From assembly GCA_916613615.1 (NCBI GenBank), contig OU744730.1:31096815-31160814 (forward strand): a stretch of DNA of 64,000 nucleotides. Direction: 5' to 3'. A model generated the notes under the pieces. It ran no database searches. It was given only the letters and a program-made list of their open reading frames with translations, and was not told the DNA's origin. Shown in pieces: positions 47,905 to 60,399 of the stretch; positions within the stretch are counted from its first letter, which is position 1, and the number at the start of each line of letters is the position of its first letter. Made by a program: the position numbers and the translations under genes. The DNA comes from Steromphala cineraria (Eukaryota > Mollusca > Gastropoda > Trochida > Trochidae).

Positions 47905-48260
47905 AGGGGCAGTAGCACGTTTTTAAGGGGAATATAAGGTGATGTCAGGAAAATGAAAATTAATGGTTCCAATTGAAAGACAATGTATTTAAACTAAATG
48001 GAGCAGTAATAATCCAAATATATAACTTCAAGTTTATCCATGCAATTCCATTTTCTTACACAAAATGAATTAAAGGTGTTCACACAAAATGGCCGCCAAT
48101 GGATTTTATGTAAATCTTCATACTTTGTCCTCTGACTATGGATGATTGGCCTGTGTAATGAGATTTTTGACACTGTCAACATAATACAGTTAACAATAAC
48201 TTACAATTATCAGTGAAAATTTTAAAATATAAAATTATGAAAAAACGTGCTACTGCCCCT
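47905..48260 (+). mobile_element. piggyBac-like MITE, full length
   Basis: TTAA flanks (47901-47904, 48261-48264). The terminal repeats AGGGGCAGTAGCACGTTTTT and its complement are intact. At 356 bp it is the longest copy and a good family reference. 48265-49560 shows nothing further. Confidence 0.93.
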
Positions 48261-50002
48261 TTAAATCATATTTAGTAGTATGTATTATTTCTCAAAAACT
48301 ATGCATTTGCGAAGTGGGTGTAGTTAGAGTGCTTTACATCCGACATGTAGGCACTACCACATGTATTATAACCACAGAAAAACAACATTCATAAGACGAA
48401 CAAACAAGACTCATCAATGACAATATAATGTAAGAATATAATAAAAAATATATAATCACATTGGCATGTACCAGTTTTGAGATCTTTTGATTTTCTATCA
48501 CCGGAAAATGACTATAGTCACTTGTTGAAATCTTAGATATCAATATTGAGAATATATTTCCAAAATAAGATGATAACGAAAGATCATTGGTACCACAGTT
48601 AGTGTAGAGTCTGTTTATAGGTGTTATTCCGAGAAAAGTCGTGCAAATACGATCAAGTTGGTATTTTATTGTCTCTACTATCAGGCATATCTGAAGTACC
48701 TACTTAAAGACATATCATCAACGTGTGTCAAAATTGTACATAAATTTATTACTACAATTACACAAAGGAAAATCACGATAGAAAGCATTTGATTTTCAGA
48801 ATAGACTACTTTTAGCAGTATGTTTAATTTAGTCAATCATTTACATTTATACAAATATCCCTAGATTCAATTTTTTTCTTTCATTCATGATTAAAAGAAA
48901 TTGACTCTGAAATTTATAACAAATATGAAAATCGCTCTATTATTCATATTTTCGTCTGAGGTACAGAAAGCAGGTACACTTTAATGATATAAGATCAATT
49001 TAAAGTCAAAGTTGAAACGAATCTACGATTGTGATCTCTGTGGTATACGTTGTAGAAATTAAAGTTTATTAGACTGTAATATCGATCCTCATCTTTCTTC
49101 AGACTCGTTTGTTTACATTTGTAATTATCTGAACTTATCACTGAAAATTTACCATTCTTATTAATATTTTCAAGTCAGACTATAACCTCTGACCTACAAA
49201 TGACAGGACTGAATTTAAAACTTGATAATTGATACATACTATTTTATCTGAAGATTTTGGTTTTGATGTTAAATTCTAAATAATATGTATTGACCTCATA
49301 AAATAGATTGTAGATACCTGGTCTATCAACATTCTGCCTTTCATATGTTAGTTTTCACACGTTTGTTTCATTTATGCTTTGTTTCAGTAAAGTAAAGCTT
49401 TCGTTGGTTTTTTGTTTGAAATAAAGATAATCTTAGTTTATCAATATATATATGAAGTAAATATAATTTAAAAATTAATTCCAAATTGCTAATTCAAAAT
49501 AAAATATATTGGTTAGTGACAATTGATAAAATGAGGAAGATATATCTACATGTATGCTGCCAGTCACTTACAAAGTCAATATTTTGGTCGTTTAGATTCC
49601 CAGTCGTCACATTTTTAAGTGTCCATGTTTCAAAACAAAGAGAACATTCCCTTTCGAGATGAAATCAGAAATATGCAAAATAAGAAGAAAAATAAATATT
49701 CTAAGGAAAGCTGATGAAACATCAGGATCCTTGGTGGTCACAAAATGAGACCTTTTATCTTTTTTAATTTCAAATTTGATTCAAAATTGAGCATTTATGA
49801 TAAACAAATTGTCATTTAGGGTATGTGACAGTTGATAAAGTGAGGAAGATATCTCTCCCATTAGTCATTGGCGTAGTCAATATGTTGATCACTTATTTGT
49901 CAGTTGTATCATTTGTCTATGACGGTCATGTTGCGCCTGTTTCTTGACAGGGCAAACTCCCTGGCGATATGAAAATCAGAAATATTTAGACCAAATATGA
50001 CT

Positions 50003-50395
50003 ATAAGTATTCTAAGGGAAGCCAATGAGACATCAGGGACCCTGGTTGTCGGAAAATTAGACTTATCTCTTATCGTCACCATCATAAATGTCGAACTTCA
50101 ATAAGTATTCTAAGGGAAGCCAATGAGACATCAGGGTTCATGGTTGTCGGAAAATTAGACTTATCTCTTATCGTCACCATCACAAATGTCGAACTTCAAT
50201 AAGTATTCTAAGGGAAGCCAATGAGACATCAGGGACCCTGGTTGTCGGAAAATTAGACTTATCTCTTATCGTCACCATCACAAATGTCGAACTTCAATAA
50301 GTATTCTAAGGGAAGCCAATGAGACATCAGGGTTTATGGTTGTCAGGAGATGAGACTTATCTCTTATCGTCACAATCGCAAACGACGAACTTCAA
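50003..50395. repeat. 94-bp tandem array, four units
   Basis: AATAAGTATTCTAAGGGAAG, CCAATGAGACATCAGGG, GTTGTCGGAAAATTAGACTT and ATCTCTTATCGTCACCATCA repeat four times with few differences. Other blocks carry only one copy, so expansion happened after block duplication. Confidence 0.92.
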
Positions 50396-51029
50396 AGAAA
50401 TTTGCAATTTTATGGTTACATGATAAGAAATATAAATTTGAAGTTCAACGACGCATCCTTTGGTTAAATGGGCCTTCACATATTTACGATCATGAACTTG
50501 ATTGATATATGCACATTCTGGTGTCTTTTGATGATGTCATAACAATAACACGTTAACATTATTTTAAGTAAATTTTAAAAAGGGACTTTTGTCAGGTTGT
50601 CTTCTTTAAATGAGGATCGTATTGATTATAATAAATCAGTTAAATACATAACGTGAAACTTAATTTATATGAAATTTGAATAACATTTCATTTTGAATCA
50701 CATAATCATAGGTAATGTAAATCATCAAGATGTTTCGAAAATCTAGGTACATGTAGGTTTATTCAACCTTTTTGTCTTGGATAATCTACTTTAATTCCTG
50801 AAGACTGTCTATGCATGTTGAAAGTAATTAGTTAATTTCCTCTATCTGTAAAACTAATTAGCCAAATTGTCGAGATGAAATGCATGTTCTAGTCTTATAA
50901 TCCGAGATTTCATGTTGTTCTAAGAAATGCTATTAAACATGATATTGACAATGACAATAACTCCCAATGACATCTAATAGAAATGCGAACTCATTGAAAA
51001 CTTGTAAAAAGCAACAACCAACACATTAA

Positions 51030-51383
51030 AGGGGCAGTAGCACGTTTTAGGGGGAGTATAAGTTGATGTCAGGAAAATGAAAACTAATGGTTCCAATTGA
51101 AAGACAATGTATTCAAACTAAATGGAGCAGTAATAATTCAAATACATAACGTAAAGTTTAGCCATGCAATTTCTTTTCTTACACAAAATGAATTAAAGGT
51201 GTTCACACAAAATGGCCGCGAATGGATTTTATGTGAATCGTCATACTTTGTCCTCTGACTATGGATTATTGGCTTATGTAATGAGATTTTTGACACTGTC
51301 ACAATAATACATTTAGCATTAACTTACAATCATAAGTGACAATTTTTGAATATAAAATTATCAAAAAACGTGCTACTGCCCCT
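51030..51383 (+). mobile_element. piggyBac-like MITE, full length
   Basis: TTAA flanks (51026-51029, 51384-51387) with both terminal repeats present. It was already in place before the local duplication, since its left half was copied to 52358. Confidence 0.93.
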
Positions 51384-52357
51384 TTAAGGCGCCTGATGTT
51401 GATTACAAGATATTGTATAGGCATTACCTTTTGTTCTTTATCATGAGAATCTGATATTGATTATTCAAAAATTTGATTTAATGAATATATTTATTTTTAA
51501 AACCTGCTCCTATGAAGATTTATGTCTCCATTTGTCACTTACAGAACTCTTATCAACAACAGTTTCATTGATTTCACATTACAATGCTAGACATCTTCAC
51601 ATGACAGTTCTTAAAGGTTGAACGCTTTTTCAAAATAAGACACTGATAGTGTTTTAGAGTTCAGTATTATCAGTGCTAACATATCATGCTAGTCCAAGGA
51701 AGTTAATGGCAAACATATTTTCAGAAAAGATAAAACTTGCAAATTTTTAAGCAGAACTAAGATAGGCTCAGTACATCATGACGATAAAAGCTGTAAACAA
51801 AACATATATTCCATATTTAAAGAAAACAAGTATTACACTCTCCTGAGAAATCCAATTAAAAAAAGAATATAAAGAAATATTTGCATCACCGAAACGTCGT
51901 ATCATCTGACCTGACTGTTATAGTTTGGTTATATCTTAAGACATGCAATAAGCCGTTTTCCGTGAAAATATGAGCTCCAAAATCACTACAATGCTTCTCT
52001 CGATTTAGAATTCATCACTTTGTCAAAAGTCAGCAAAGAGAAAAAACTCAATGATTTCAGGGTGGTTCCACACAGGGTTTTTTACACTTAGAATGAAAAC
52101 ATTGTCTGGGTCATAACACACGTGTGGATTTACTTTAAAGCCATGCAATTGTTTTGCCCTCTATGATGATGGTAAGGAGAAATAAAGGTTTGATCATAAT
52201 TCATTTTGAGTTATATACATGTATATAAACATATATATATGTATATAAAAAGAAATGCTATTAAACATGATATTGACAATGACAATAACTCCCAATGATA
52301 TCTAATAGAAATGCGAACTCATTGAAAACTTGTAAAAAACAACAACCAACACATTAA

Positions 52358-52520
52358 AGGGGCAGTAGCACGTTTTAGGGGGAGTATAAGTTGATGTCAG
52401 GAAAATGAAAATTAATGGTTCCAATTGAAAGACAATGTATTCAAACTAAATGGAGCAGTAATAATTCAAATACATAACGTAAAGTTTAGCCATGCAATTC
52501 TTACACAAAATGAATTAAAG
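52358..52520 (+). mobile_element. piggyBac-like MITE, left half only
   Basis: A duplicate of the left part of 51030-51383, cut at ACAAAATGAATTAAAG by the deletion in the second tandem copy. It has no right terminal repeat and is a passenger, not an independent insertion. Confidence 0.92.
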
Positions 52521-54060
52521 AATTTAAAGAAAACAAGTATTACACTCTCCTGAGAAATCCAATTAAAAAAAGAATATAAAGAAATATTTGCATCACCGAA
52601 ACGTCGTATCATCTGACCTGACTGTTATAGTTTGGTTATATCTTAAGACATGCAATAAGCCGTTTTCCGTGAAAATATGAGCTCCAAAATCACTACAATG
52701 CTTCTCTCGATTTAGAATTCATCACTTTGTCAAAAGTCAGCAAAGAGAAAAAACTCAATGATTTCAGGGTGGTTCCACACAGGGTTTTTTACACTTAGGA
52801 TGAAAACATTGTCTGGGTCATAACACACGTGTGGATTTACTTTAAAGCCATGCAATTGTTTTGCCATCTATGATGATGGTAAGGAGAAATAAAGGTTTGA
52901 TCATAATTAATTTTGAGTTATATACATGTATATAAACTATTGATTTTTCAAATTTAATTAGTCCACAAATTTGTAAACTGGTAAAGTTGGTGTACCTATT
53001 AGTTTCACAATGACATGTCATATTATGTTTAGAAAGTTTTACTCTATCAGGACCTTGCCATAATTTGATCAGAAATTTATTCTTTTTAAACTGGTAGATG
53101 CAAGCTGCGCCTTAAATTGACAGCCAAAGATCTCGAAGTCACCCTAATGTTTGCTTTCACAACCTTGGAACAATTCTCTATACACGCAGAACGGATTTGT
53201 AATTCCTTCTCCCCATGACTCGTGCCATGTAATCATTGTTACATCAACAACATGCTGTCATGCACAACATTAATTATGTTATCAGAGACAACAAGCAGTG
53301 ATTTAATCTTAATATAATAGAGTGAAACTTACACCTCCGAGCAATCATTTGTTAATCAGATGAATTTCGTCAACATAGGAACATGCTATTTGCACATATT
53401 TCATTATGTTTAAAGCTTATAATGACAATGGAAAGTATTATTTATGAATGGTAAAAGTTTGATATTGCCAAATCTGGACAAGTGGTAATCTCATCAAATT
53501 AACCCCAGTTATATTTAACCGAAAAGAATAACTATTTGTAACATATAATGATATAAAAATTATGCGATTTCAACAATTAGTCTAGCATTCAGGCCATGAC
53601 TTTTTGGTCTGTTTGATTAATGAATGAACTTACTGTTTTTCACCTTTTATGAATGCTGTGCCTACATTCTTGGAAACTTTGCACTTTCACATTGCATTGA
53701 TAAATTTTATTATCAACATGATCTTACTTTGCATATTTTTAAGTCGAATACTGTGTATTCTTAATCAAGTGGAATGGAGATTAATGTATTGAGGAATTAT
53801 GCATTCATGTGCACATTAAAAATGTTCTAGTACATGTATAAAAGACGAGATATACTTGACATGATATGAGGAACGTCAAATGTTTATTATGTTTCTAGTG
53901 TTATATTTGAATGCAAATGTTTACCATTGAATGAACATCGCTTGTGAAGTCATATACATTTATGTTTTATTTATGTTCATTCAGTGAGAATGTGGTTTTA
54001 AAAAATATGGCTTATATATATAATAGTGATATTAAAAATATGATACCCTACAGTGTCCAA

Positions 54061-54495
54061 GACAAGTGCTACTTTTCTTCTTTATCGATTAAGTAGGTAA
54101 TTACTGTCTGCTACTTCACTTCCATATCGATCAAGTAGATAATCGCTGTCTACTTCATTCCTTTCTTGATCAAGTAGGTAATCAGTGCTACTTCACTCCT
54201 TTATCGATTAAGAAGGTAATTACTGTCTGGTGCTTTACTTCTTTATCGATTAAGTAGGTAATCACTGTCTGCTACTTCACTTTCATATCGATCAAGTAGG
54301 TAATCAGTGCTACTTCACTCCTTTATCAATTAAGAAGGTAATCACTGTCTGGTGCTTCACTTCTTTATCGATTAAGTAGGTAATCACTGTCTGCTACTTC
54401 CCTTCCATATCGATCAGGTAGGAAATCAGTGCTACTTCACTCCCTTATCGATTGAGTAGGTTATCACTGTCTGCTACTTCTCTCCTCGACCATCA
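54061..54495. repeat. Tandem array of about 40 bp, roughly 10 units
   Basis: The unit is made of TTTATCGATTAAGTAGGTAA, TCACTGTCTGCTACTTCACT and short variants. Spacing alternates between about 38 and 42 bp, suggesting a higher-order two-unit structure. 53410-54050 holds nothing. Confidence 0.88.
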
Positions 54496-54889
54496 CGAAG
54501 GTAACAATTGTTTCTTCATCTATAACAATGATAATCTGAGTATATATATCGTCATTTCCACGTTCTGAAATATGCTCAAAGCACTACAAACAATGATTAC
54601 CCTGAAGAATTGTACTTTCCAAGATGCCACTTAACGCTTACTTACTGCCAAAACTGTTATCACTGTTTAGCTGCTTCTTATATACATCAGATGTAAGGAC
54701 AACTGAGAAGACCTTAAATCATTTATGTAACAGTAACATTGAAATGACAAATGTGTATCTTTTATTTCCATAATGTGACATGGTCAAACACAAATCACAT
54801 AAATAAGAAGGTGGAGATGATGAAGAAACGATGGTGCCAATCGGACAATTTATTATATACTCATGTTATCTTAGGATAGTAATACAAGG

Positions 54890-54946
54890 GTGCAATACGG
54901 AATACGTCTTCAAATTCCGTATTGCACTCCAGAATCCGTATTGCAC
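54890..54946. repeat. Short perfect hairpin plus third arm
   Basis: GTGCAATACGGAAT (54890-54903) and its exact complement (54914-54927) enclose a 10-nt loop. A third near-copy AATCCGTATTGCAC follows at 54933. Confidence 0.8.
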
Positions 54947-55197
54947 GCCTGCCGGTTCTACTTTTTTCAAGCTTCGGCAATTCTCGCAACTTTCCGTTCG
55001 TAACAATCATTTTCCTTATTAGAACACCGGATTTGACGTATCTCAACTGCATTTGTCACAAACCTACTTTTTAATATGATATTGAAGAATAATATAGTGA
55101 GAAACTAGTGTTATCGTTAGTAAAGAAACTGCAAAACACTATAAAATAGGAATCCTAAACAAAACTCCGAGAACATCGCCAGCGACACTTGGCCCTA

Positions 55198-55246
55198 TGA
55201 CGTCATAGCCTACAACGATTATGACGTCATTTCCATGGTGACGTCG
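55198..55246. promoter_or_regulatory. Cluster of three CRE sites
   Basis: TGACGTCA at 55198-55205 and 55222-55229 and TGACGTCG at 55239-55246 lie within 49 bp of AT-rich DNA. They are about 300 bp before the large inverted repeat at 55553. This fits a CREB/ATF-type element, but no gene start is visible nearby. Confidence 0.5.
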
Positions 55247-55552
55247 TTTGAAAGGATCCCGTCGCTCGGAATTCTGAACTTACGTTTATCATATTCAGAA
55301 CTTATAAATAATTACTAAGGATAACCTTTTATCACTGTATTTAGTTTTCACACTTGAGAAAATTGCCTCTTACGTTTAACTACGCAAAGTAATGAGAAAA
55401 TAAACAGATAATTGAGGTATCAAATCATCAGTCGAGCTTGTCATAGGTAATCGCCTTCTTTGCATTATGTATCAATGCGCAGTGCGACGTCTCGGATTAT
55501 TTAAGCAATTCAAAATTACTTTTAAAAAGGTTAAAAAGAGAGTATATAATGA

Positions 55553-55715
55553 ATACAGAACGTCATACGTGTGCATTTGGGTCGTTTGTATTGAACTCGA
55601 AGATGTCATGGACGCGGAGAAACAACTCGTTCTTCGAACTCGTTGTTTCTCCGCGTCCATGACATCTTCGAGTTCAATACAAACGACCCAAATGCACACG
55701 TATGACGTTCTGTAT
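55553..55715. repeat. Near-perfect 163-bp inverted repeat
   Basis: The arms 55553-55626 and 55642-55715 are exact complements. A short loop contains a further GTTC-TTC-GAAC stem. The arms are less AT-rich than their surroundings and open in several frames. It is a candidate hairpin RNA precursor or a foldback. It is too long and too perfect for a normal microRNA hairpin. Confidence 0.92.
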
Positions 55716-56929
55716 ATTTATACTACTGTAGAGTATCGTGTACATTTTTATGGAAACAATTGAAAACCTTGTTAACATGAACATGATTACAAACATTTGA
55801 AATGTGTGCTGTCTTTCTGAATTTAACCAAAATAGAAGAGTGTGAACTGTTCTAAAATAATACTTGGTTCGGCAAACTAAGACAGAGATAGTGAATTTTG
55901 TCGGTCTGGTATGGTGTTATGCACTACATGTACAAAACATATAAAAAGACTTTTTTGAAAAAAACTGAAACAAGAAAGTAAAAAAAGAGTGAAAAACTGA
56001 TTTAAAAAATTAAGTATTTATTCTATATTATCCTCTCTCCTTTACACCAATGTCTGAAATCCTGAGGTCCATTATGATATTTTCACTTCCTTGTAAAGAC
56101 AATTTGTCAAGCTGCCAAACTGATAGAAGATCAGCAAACATACCATTGTTGAGCTGTACTTGTTGGCCTCAATGAATGTGTTGATGATTGGATAAGTTTG
56201 AATATCAGAAAGTAATCTTGTCACTCAATCTGGTCAGAATTCATTCCTTCGGGGTATCAACCACATAGTCATGTAAAATCAGTCGACGAAATCAAACCTT
56301 AAATGAATATCTAATGTGATTGGTAGATTCGTCTCAAATAACATTTACAAAGCTTCGTTGTATCTAAGGGTTGTAAACAGTCATCAAAATTCCTTTTTAA
56401 CTCCTAATTGAATAAGAAGGGCCATTTGGAAAATGAAGGTTTTGTTTATGAATATGTTTGTTTTGTAATCATGTGAGTGATGCTGTTCTTTAAGCATCAA
56501 TACTAATCGTCAAATATTCTTGCTGAGACATCTAACCCTCAAATAATTTGCAACTGATAATATTATTTAAGATTTAAACATTTCGCCTAGACATACAAAT
56601 GTAGATTTGGAGTTCAGACTATTTCCCCTTGTGTGGAAAGGCCGGGCTTATTTAAATTAAAAACCTGATTAATGATACATTTAAAAAGTTCTATGTAAAA
56701 CAAAAATTCATTTTTTGATGTTGAACTTAAAATATGTTTTGACTTGCTTCAAATAACTTTCTGTTTTCATATGAACTTTTCATCAAGTTCGTATCAATAA
56801 TTCTCTGTATCAGCAATCAAAATATTTTATCGTCTTTATATCTGAAATATAGATAAAAAATCAACATGTAAAAAGTAAATGTCGATATCAAATTCAAATA
56901 AATAATGCGTAGTAATTATCAACCAAAAT

Positions 56930-58960
56930 TGTCATATTGGGGTTGTGACATTTGATAAACTAAACTTCTAGTCATTTACAGAGTCAGTATGTTGGTCATT
57001 TACCGTCCCAGGTGTCTCATACATTCTAAGGTTCATGTTCATGTTTCAAGACAGGGTCAACATTCCCTCGTGAGATGGCAATCAGAAATATTCAGACCAA
57101 ATAGGAATATAAGTATTCTAAGGGAAGCTAACGAGACATCAGAGACCCTGCTTGTCAGAAAATGAGACTTATCTCTTAATGTCGTCATAACAAATGTCAA
57201 ACTTCAAAAGAATTTTCACCATTACAAAGACTGTTATTTTAGGGGGTCGTGAGAAAAACATGTTCTTTAAGGGGTTTTTTTCAAAACATTTTTTCAAGTT
57301 CAATATTCAAAAGGTAGTGAAGTTGAATATTTTAAAAAGTATTTTGACTGTCTTCCTTCTATTTATATCAATAAATTTAAATTTGTGCTCCTCTAAATCG
57401 AAATCATGTTATTGCAAACATTTAAGCAAAACATAAATGTACTTATTTGCAGACTGTTTTCAATTTTTCACCCTTTTGACACGAAATGCATATATGTTAC
57501 TTCAGATATATTGTAAAGCCATTACCCTTTTGTTTTCCATCGACATAAAATCATACTTACTATTTAAAACCTGATTAAACAAATAATTAGGTTTTTATAA
57601 TCACCTCGAAATGAAGATACGTGTCTCCATGTGCCAATCACAACACTCTTAGTGGACGGCCGCTTCATCGATTTCACACAAGAAGTTTTATTTCGCTTTC
57701 TTTTGCAGTATTCAAAGTCATATTACAGTTCAGAAAGATTGTATGTCTGTTTGTTAAACTCCAACTACAAAATAAGAATTTTTTAATGAGACGTCTCTAT
57801 GAATATAAAGACAGACATAGTCCAACATAGTATCAACAGCTTGATCGCAATACAAAGAAACAAGACTAAACTATTAATAAAGTATCTTACTGGTGAAAAA
57901 CACTTTTGTTTTTTAAATGTAAAGGAATAACTGTAGTTGTTCACAGAATAAATCTAAAAATGAAACCATCAATAATTGTTTTGCTTTGAATAGTGCAACA
58001 TATGCGGTAATGTTCTCATATGAAGTCACAGCAAATACTATATATATATATATGTATTTACGAACTTTTGAAATTCTTTTGCTCAATCCCAGGTGATAAA
58101 CGTTGAATATTAATTCTTTCTCAATTAAAAAACGCTTTTTTGAACTATGGCCATGTACCTTAGATTGTTATATTTCAATGACTATATTATATCTGGTTTT
58201 AAAACTTTTGAAAATTACCAGAAATAGTGAAACTAAGTATGTGGTGTTTACCTCTCAATTATTCATTTGTACTACCTGGGTTTCTTGTTCAATGTTTCAC
58301 AGGAGACAGAGCTTTGAATTTTGTATAAATGTTCAAACATCACTGAATTGGTAATTTCAGGGTAGTACAATACTCAGAGATGAACATCTTATATTGAAAC
58401 TTAGTGAAAATTATATATAGAATATAACCCTCATTTCTTTGGAGAACAAATGTATCCGCACCCTTTTTATAAAATTAAAACACCTTACTCCTCGTCGGAT
58501 ATAGCTATATAAAAAAAGTTGGTGACCACCAAAGAAATACTAATTCAAATATTTATATTTTCTTAATAGATCACCTATTTTTCAAAAAACATTTTTGGAA
58601 GTCATTCAATCATGTCTTTTAAACAAATTAGGAAATCTCCTCTTTCCAAATTCAGTACAATAAGAAGCTGTACCCTAAATTGACAGCGAAGGCCATCGTA
58701 TTTGTCGAGTGATTTAACATTCATGAAATCAATTTTCTACAGTAGCTGAACGGAAATGTCATCCCTTCTCCTCATTACTTGGGTCATGTAATCATTGAAA
58801 CTAAAACAACATGCTGTCATGTTCAACATTAATTCTTTTATCAGAGACAACAAACAGTGATTTAATCTTAATATTTCATAGCGAAACATGCACCAACAAG
58901 TAATCATTTTTCTTTATCAGATGTACCATGTTAACATAGGGACATGACGTTTGCACATAA
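56930..58960. repeat. Paralogous block C of the right-hand tandem array
   Basis: Carries GTATTCTAAGGGAAGCTAAC and GAGACATCAGAGACCCTG (57110), the GATACGTGTCTCCATGTGCC module (57615) and the GCTGTCATGTTCAACATTAA module (58810), in the order of block B. Reading frames such as 57194-57436 are not conserved in A or B. 55720-56930 is featureless. Confidence 0.62.
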
Positions 58961-60075
58961 ATCTCTATCGATGCAGCAGATAAATATATATTCCTTTCTA
59001 AACGAAATGTAACAATTTCTTCATGTATTGGCATGCCAAACGTTTCGACAAAGATACTTTTTTGAAAAAATTATGTTAGTATGTGTTTCAAAACGTCACA
59101 ACACCGATTAAGAAATCCAAATCCCAATAGCGCCTCTAGCACAAAATAATATGAGTTTGTATGATTTAGTTAGAGCCTTATTTTGAAAAGTGACATGATA
59201 CTTCATGAACTGGTATTCAATCTCTTTCAGTCTCCAATTTTAAGATACTTCAACAATTCAACTTAAAGTTTTTCCTCATTTGCTCCACCTCAGCATTCTT
59301 CTGTATCAATTTGCAAATATCTCAACTTATTCCTGATAGACATTGATCCCAAATAGGTCATTTATATCCTTTTGCACCAGATTGTCTCGAGAAATTCCGC
59401 AATAACTGATAGAGACTGTGATCCCCATTTCTGATAATCTTGTACGTCAGCCGTATGTCCCCACACTTATACACCAAATTACTTGTGTCTGAAGGCCCTG
59501 GTTTACCACCATCTAAACTAATGTCGCTTTTATGCGTTACCTCTTCTAGCGTATGTCAGCGTATAAACATTTTCTATAAATGTAGCAACAGCTTGGTTTC
59601 AATCTTAGAGTGTCGTGTATATGTGAGTGAAATAATTAATTACTGTTTCTTGATATCATGAGTGTATATAAAAAAATCTATTTATATTTAATGCCTCAGA
59701 ATACACAAACCTTTGTCAAAAAGAATTACAAATAAGTTTTTTTAAAGATAATCATGTGATTCTTACGTACTGTTTCTAACACACTGATAGTTATCAGTAC
59801 TCTACCGTGATTTGATAGTTTTTCTTATAAATTTTCGAAGTTTATTTCACAGAAACTACTTTTCTAAATCATTATTGTGTTTTTAATTTAGAGCGGAAAG
59901 AGTTTCTCACATTTTAAGCAACATGTCCTTTCTTAAAACTAATACAACAACATTTTCTGTTGATTTTGTCTGTCAGTAAAGTATAATCAATTATTGAAAT
60001 AACGCAAACTGTTACCTGACTATCAAAGGCATGTTTTCTTCTCATGAGATGACAAGATCAAACACAAAAACATTA

Positions 60076-60390
60076 GACACTTTGTATGCAGTTATACCGC
60101 TGATCATCTACATTATCATTCATTCGACATCCCAGTACTTGAATGAGAAACTTTGTATGTAGCTGTATCGTTGATCATCTACATTATTTTCACTCGACAT
60201 GACAGTACTTGAATGGGAAACTTGGTATGTAGCTATATCGGTGACCATTTATATAATCATTCATTCGACATCACTGTTCTTGAATGAGAAACTTTGTATG
60301 TATCTATATCATTGATCATCTACATAACATTCTTTCGACATTACTGTACTTGAATGGGAAACTTTGTATGTAGCTATATCGTTTATCCTT
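60076..60390. repeat. 70-bp tandem array, about 4.5 units
   Basis: GAAACTTTGTATGTAGCTAT, CGTTGATCATCTACATTA, ATTCGACAT and AGTACTTGAATG repeat at about 70-bp steps (60125, 60195, 60264, 60335). Confidence 0.9.
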
Positions 60391-60399
60391 TATCAATTA

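Larger units (their letters stand above)
50923..52938. repeat. Tandem duplication with internal deletion
   Basis: 50923-51197 recurs at 52251-52520 (offset 1328) and 51814-52230 recurs at 52522-52938 (offset 708). The second copy is therefore missing the roughly 620 bp between them. Its junction reads GAATTAAAGAATTTAAAG. Near identity implies recent origin. Confidence 0.9.
49560..53410. repeat. Paralogous block B of the right-hand tandem array
   Basis: Its modules align in order with block A and block C (56930-58960). The strongest match to C is 53110-53400 versus 58670-58960, with AACATGCTGTCATG, ATCAGAGACAACAA and CAGTGATTTAATCTTAATAT. Block B has been enlarged by a MITE, a four-unit 94-bp array and a 1.3-kb internal duplication. 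Confidence 0.65.
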
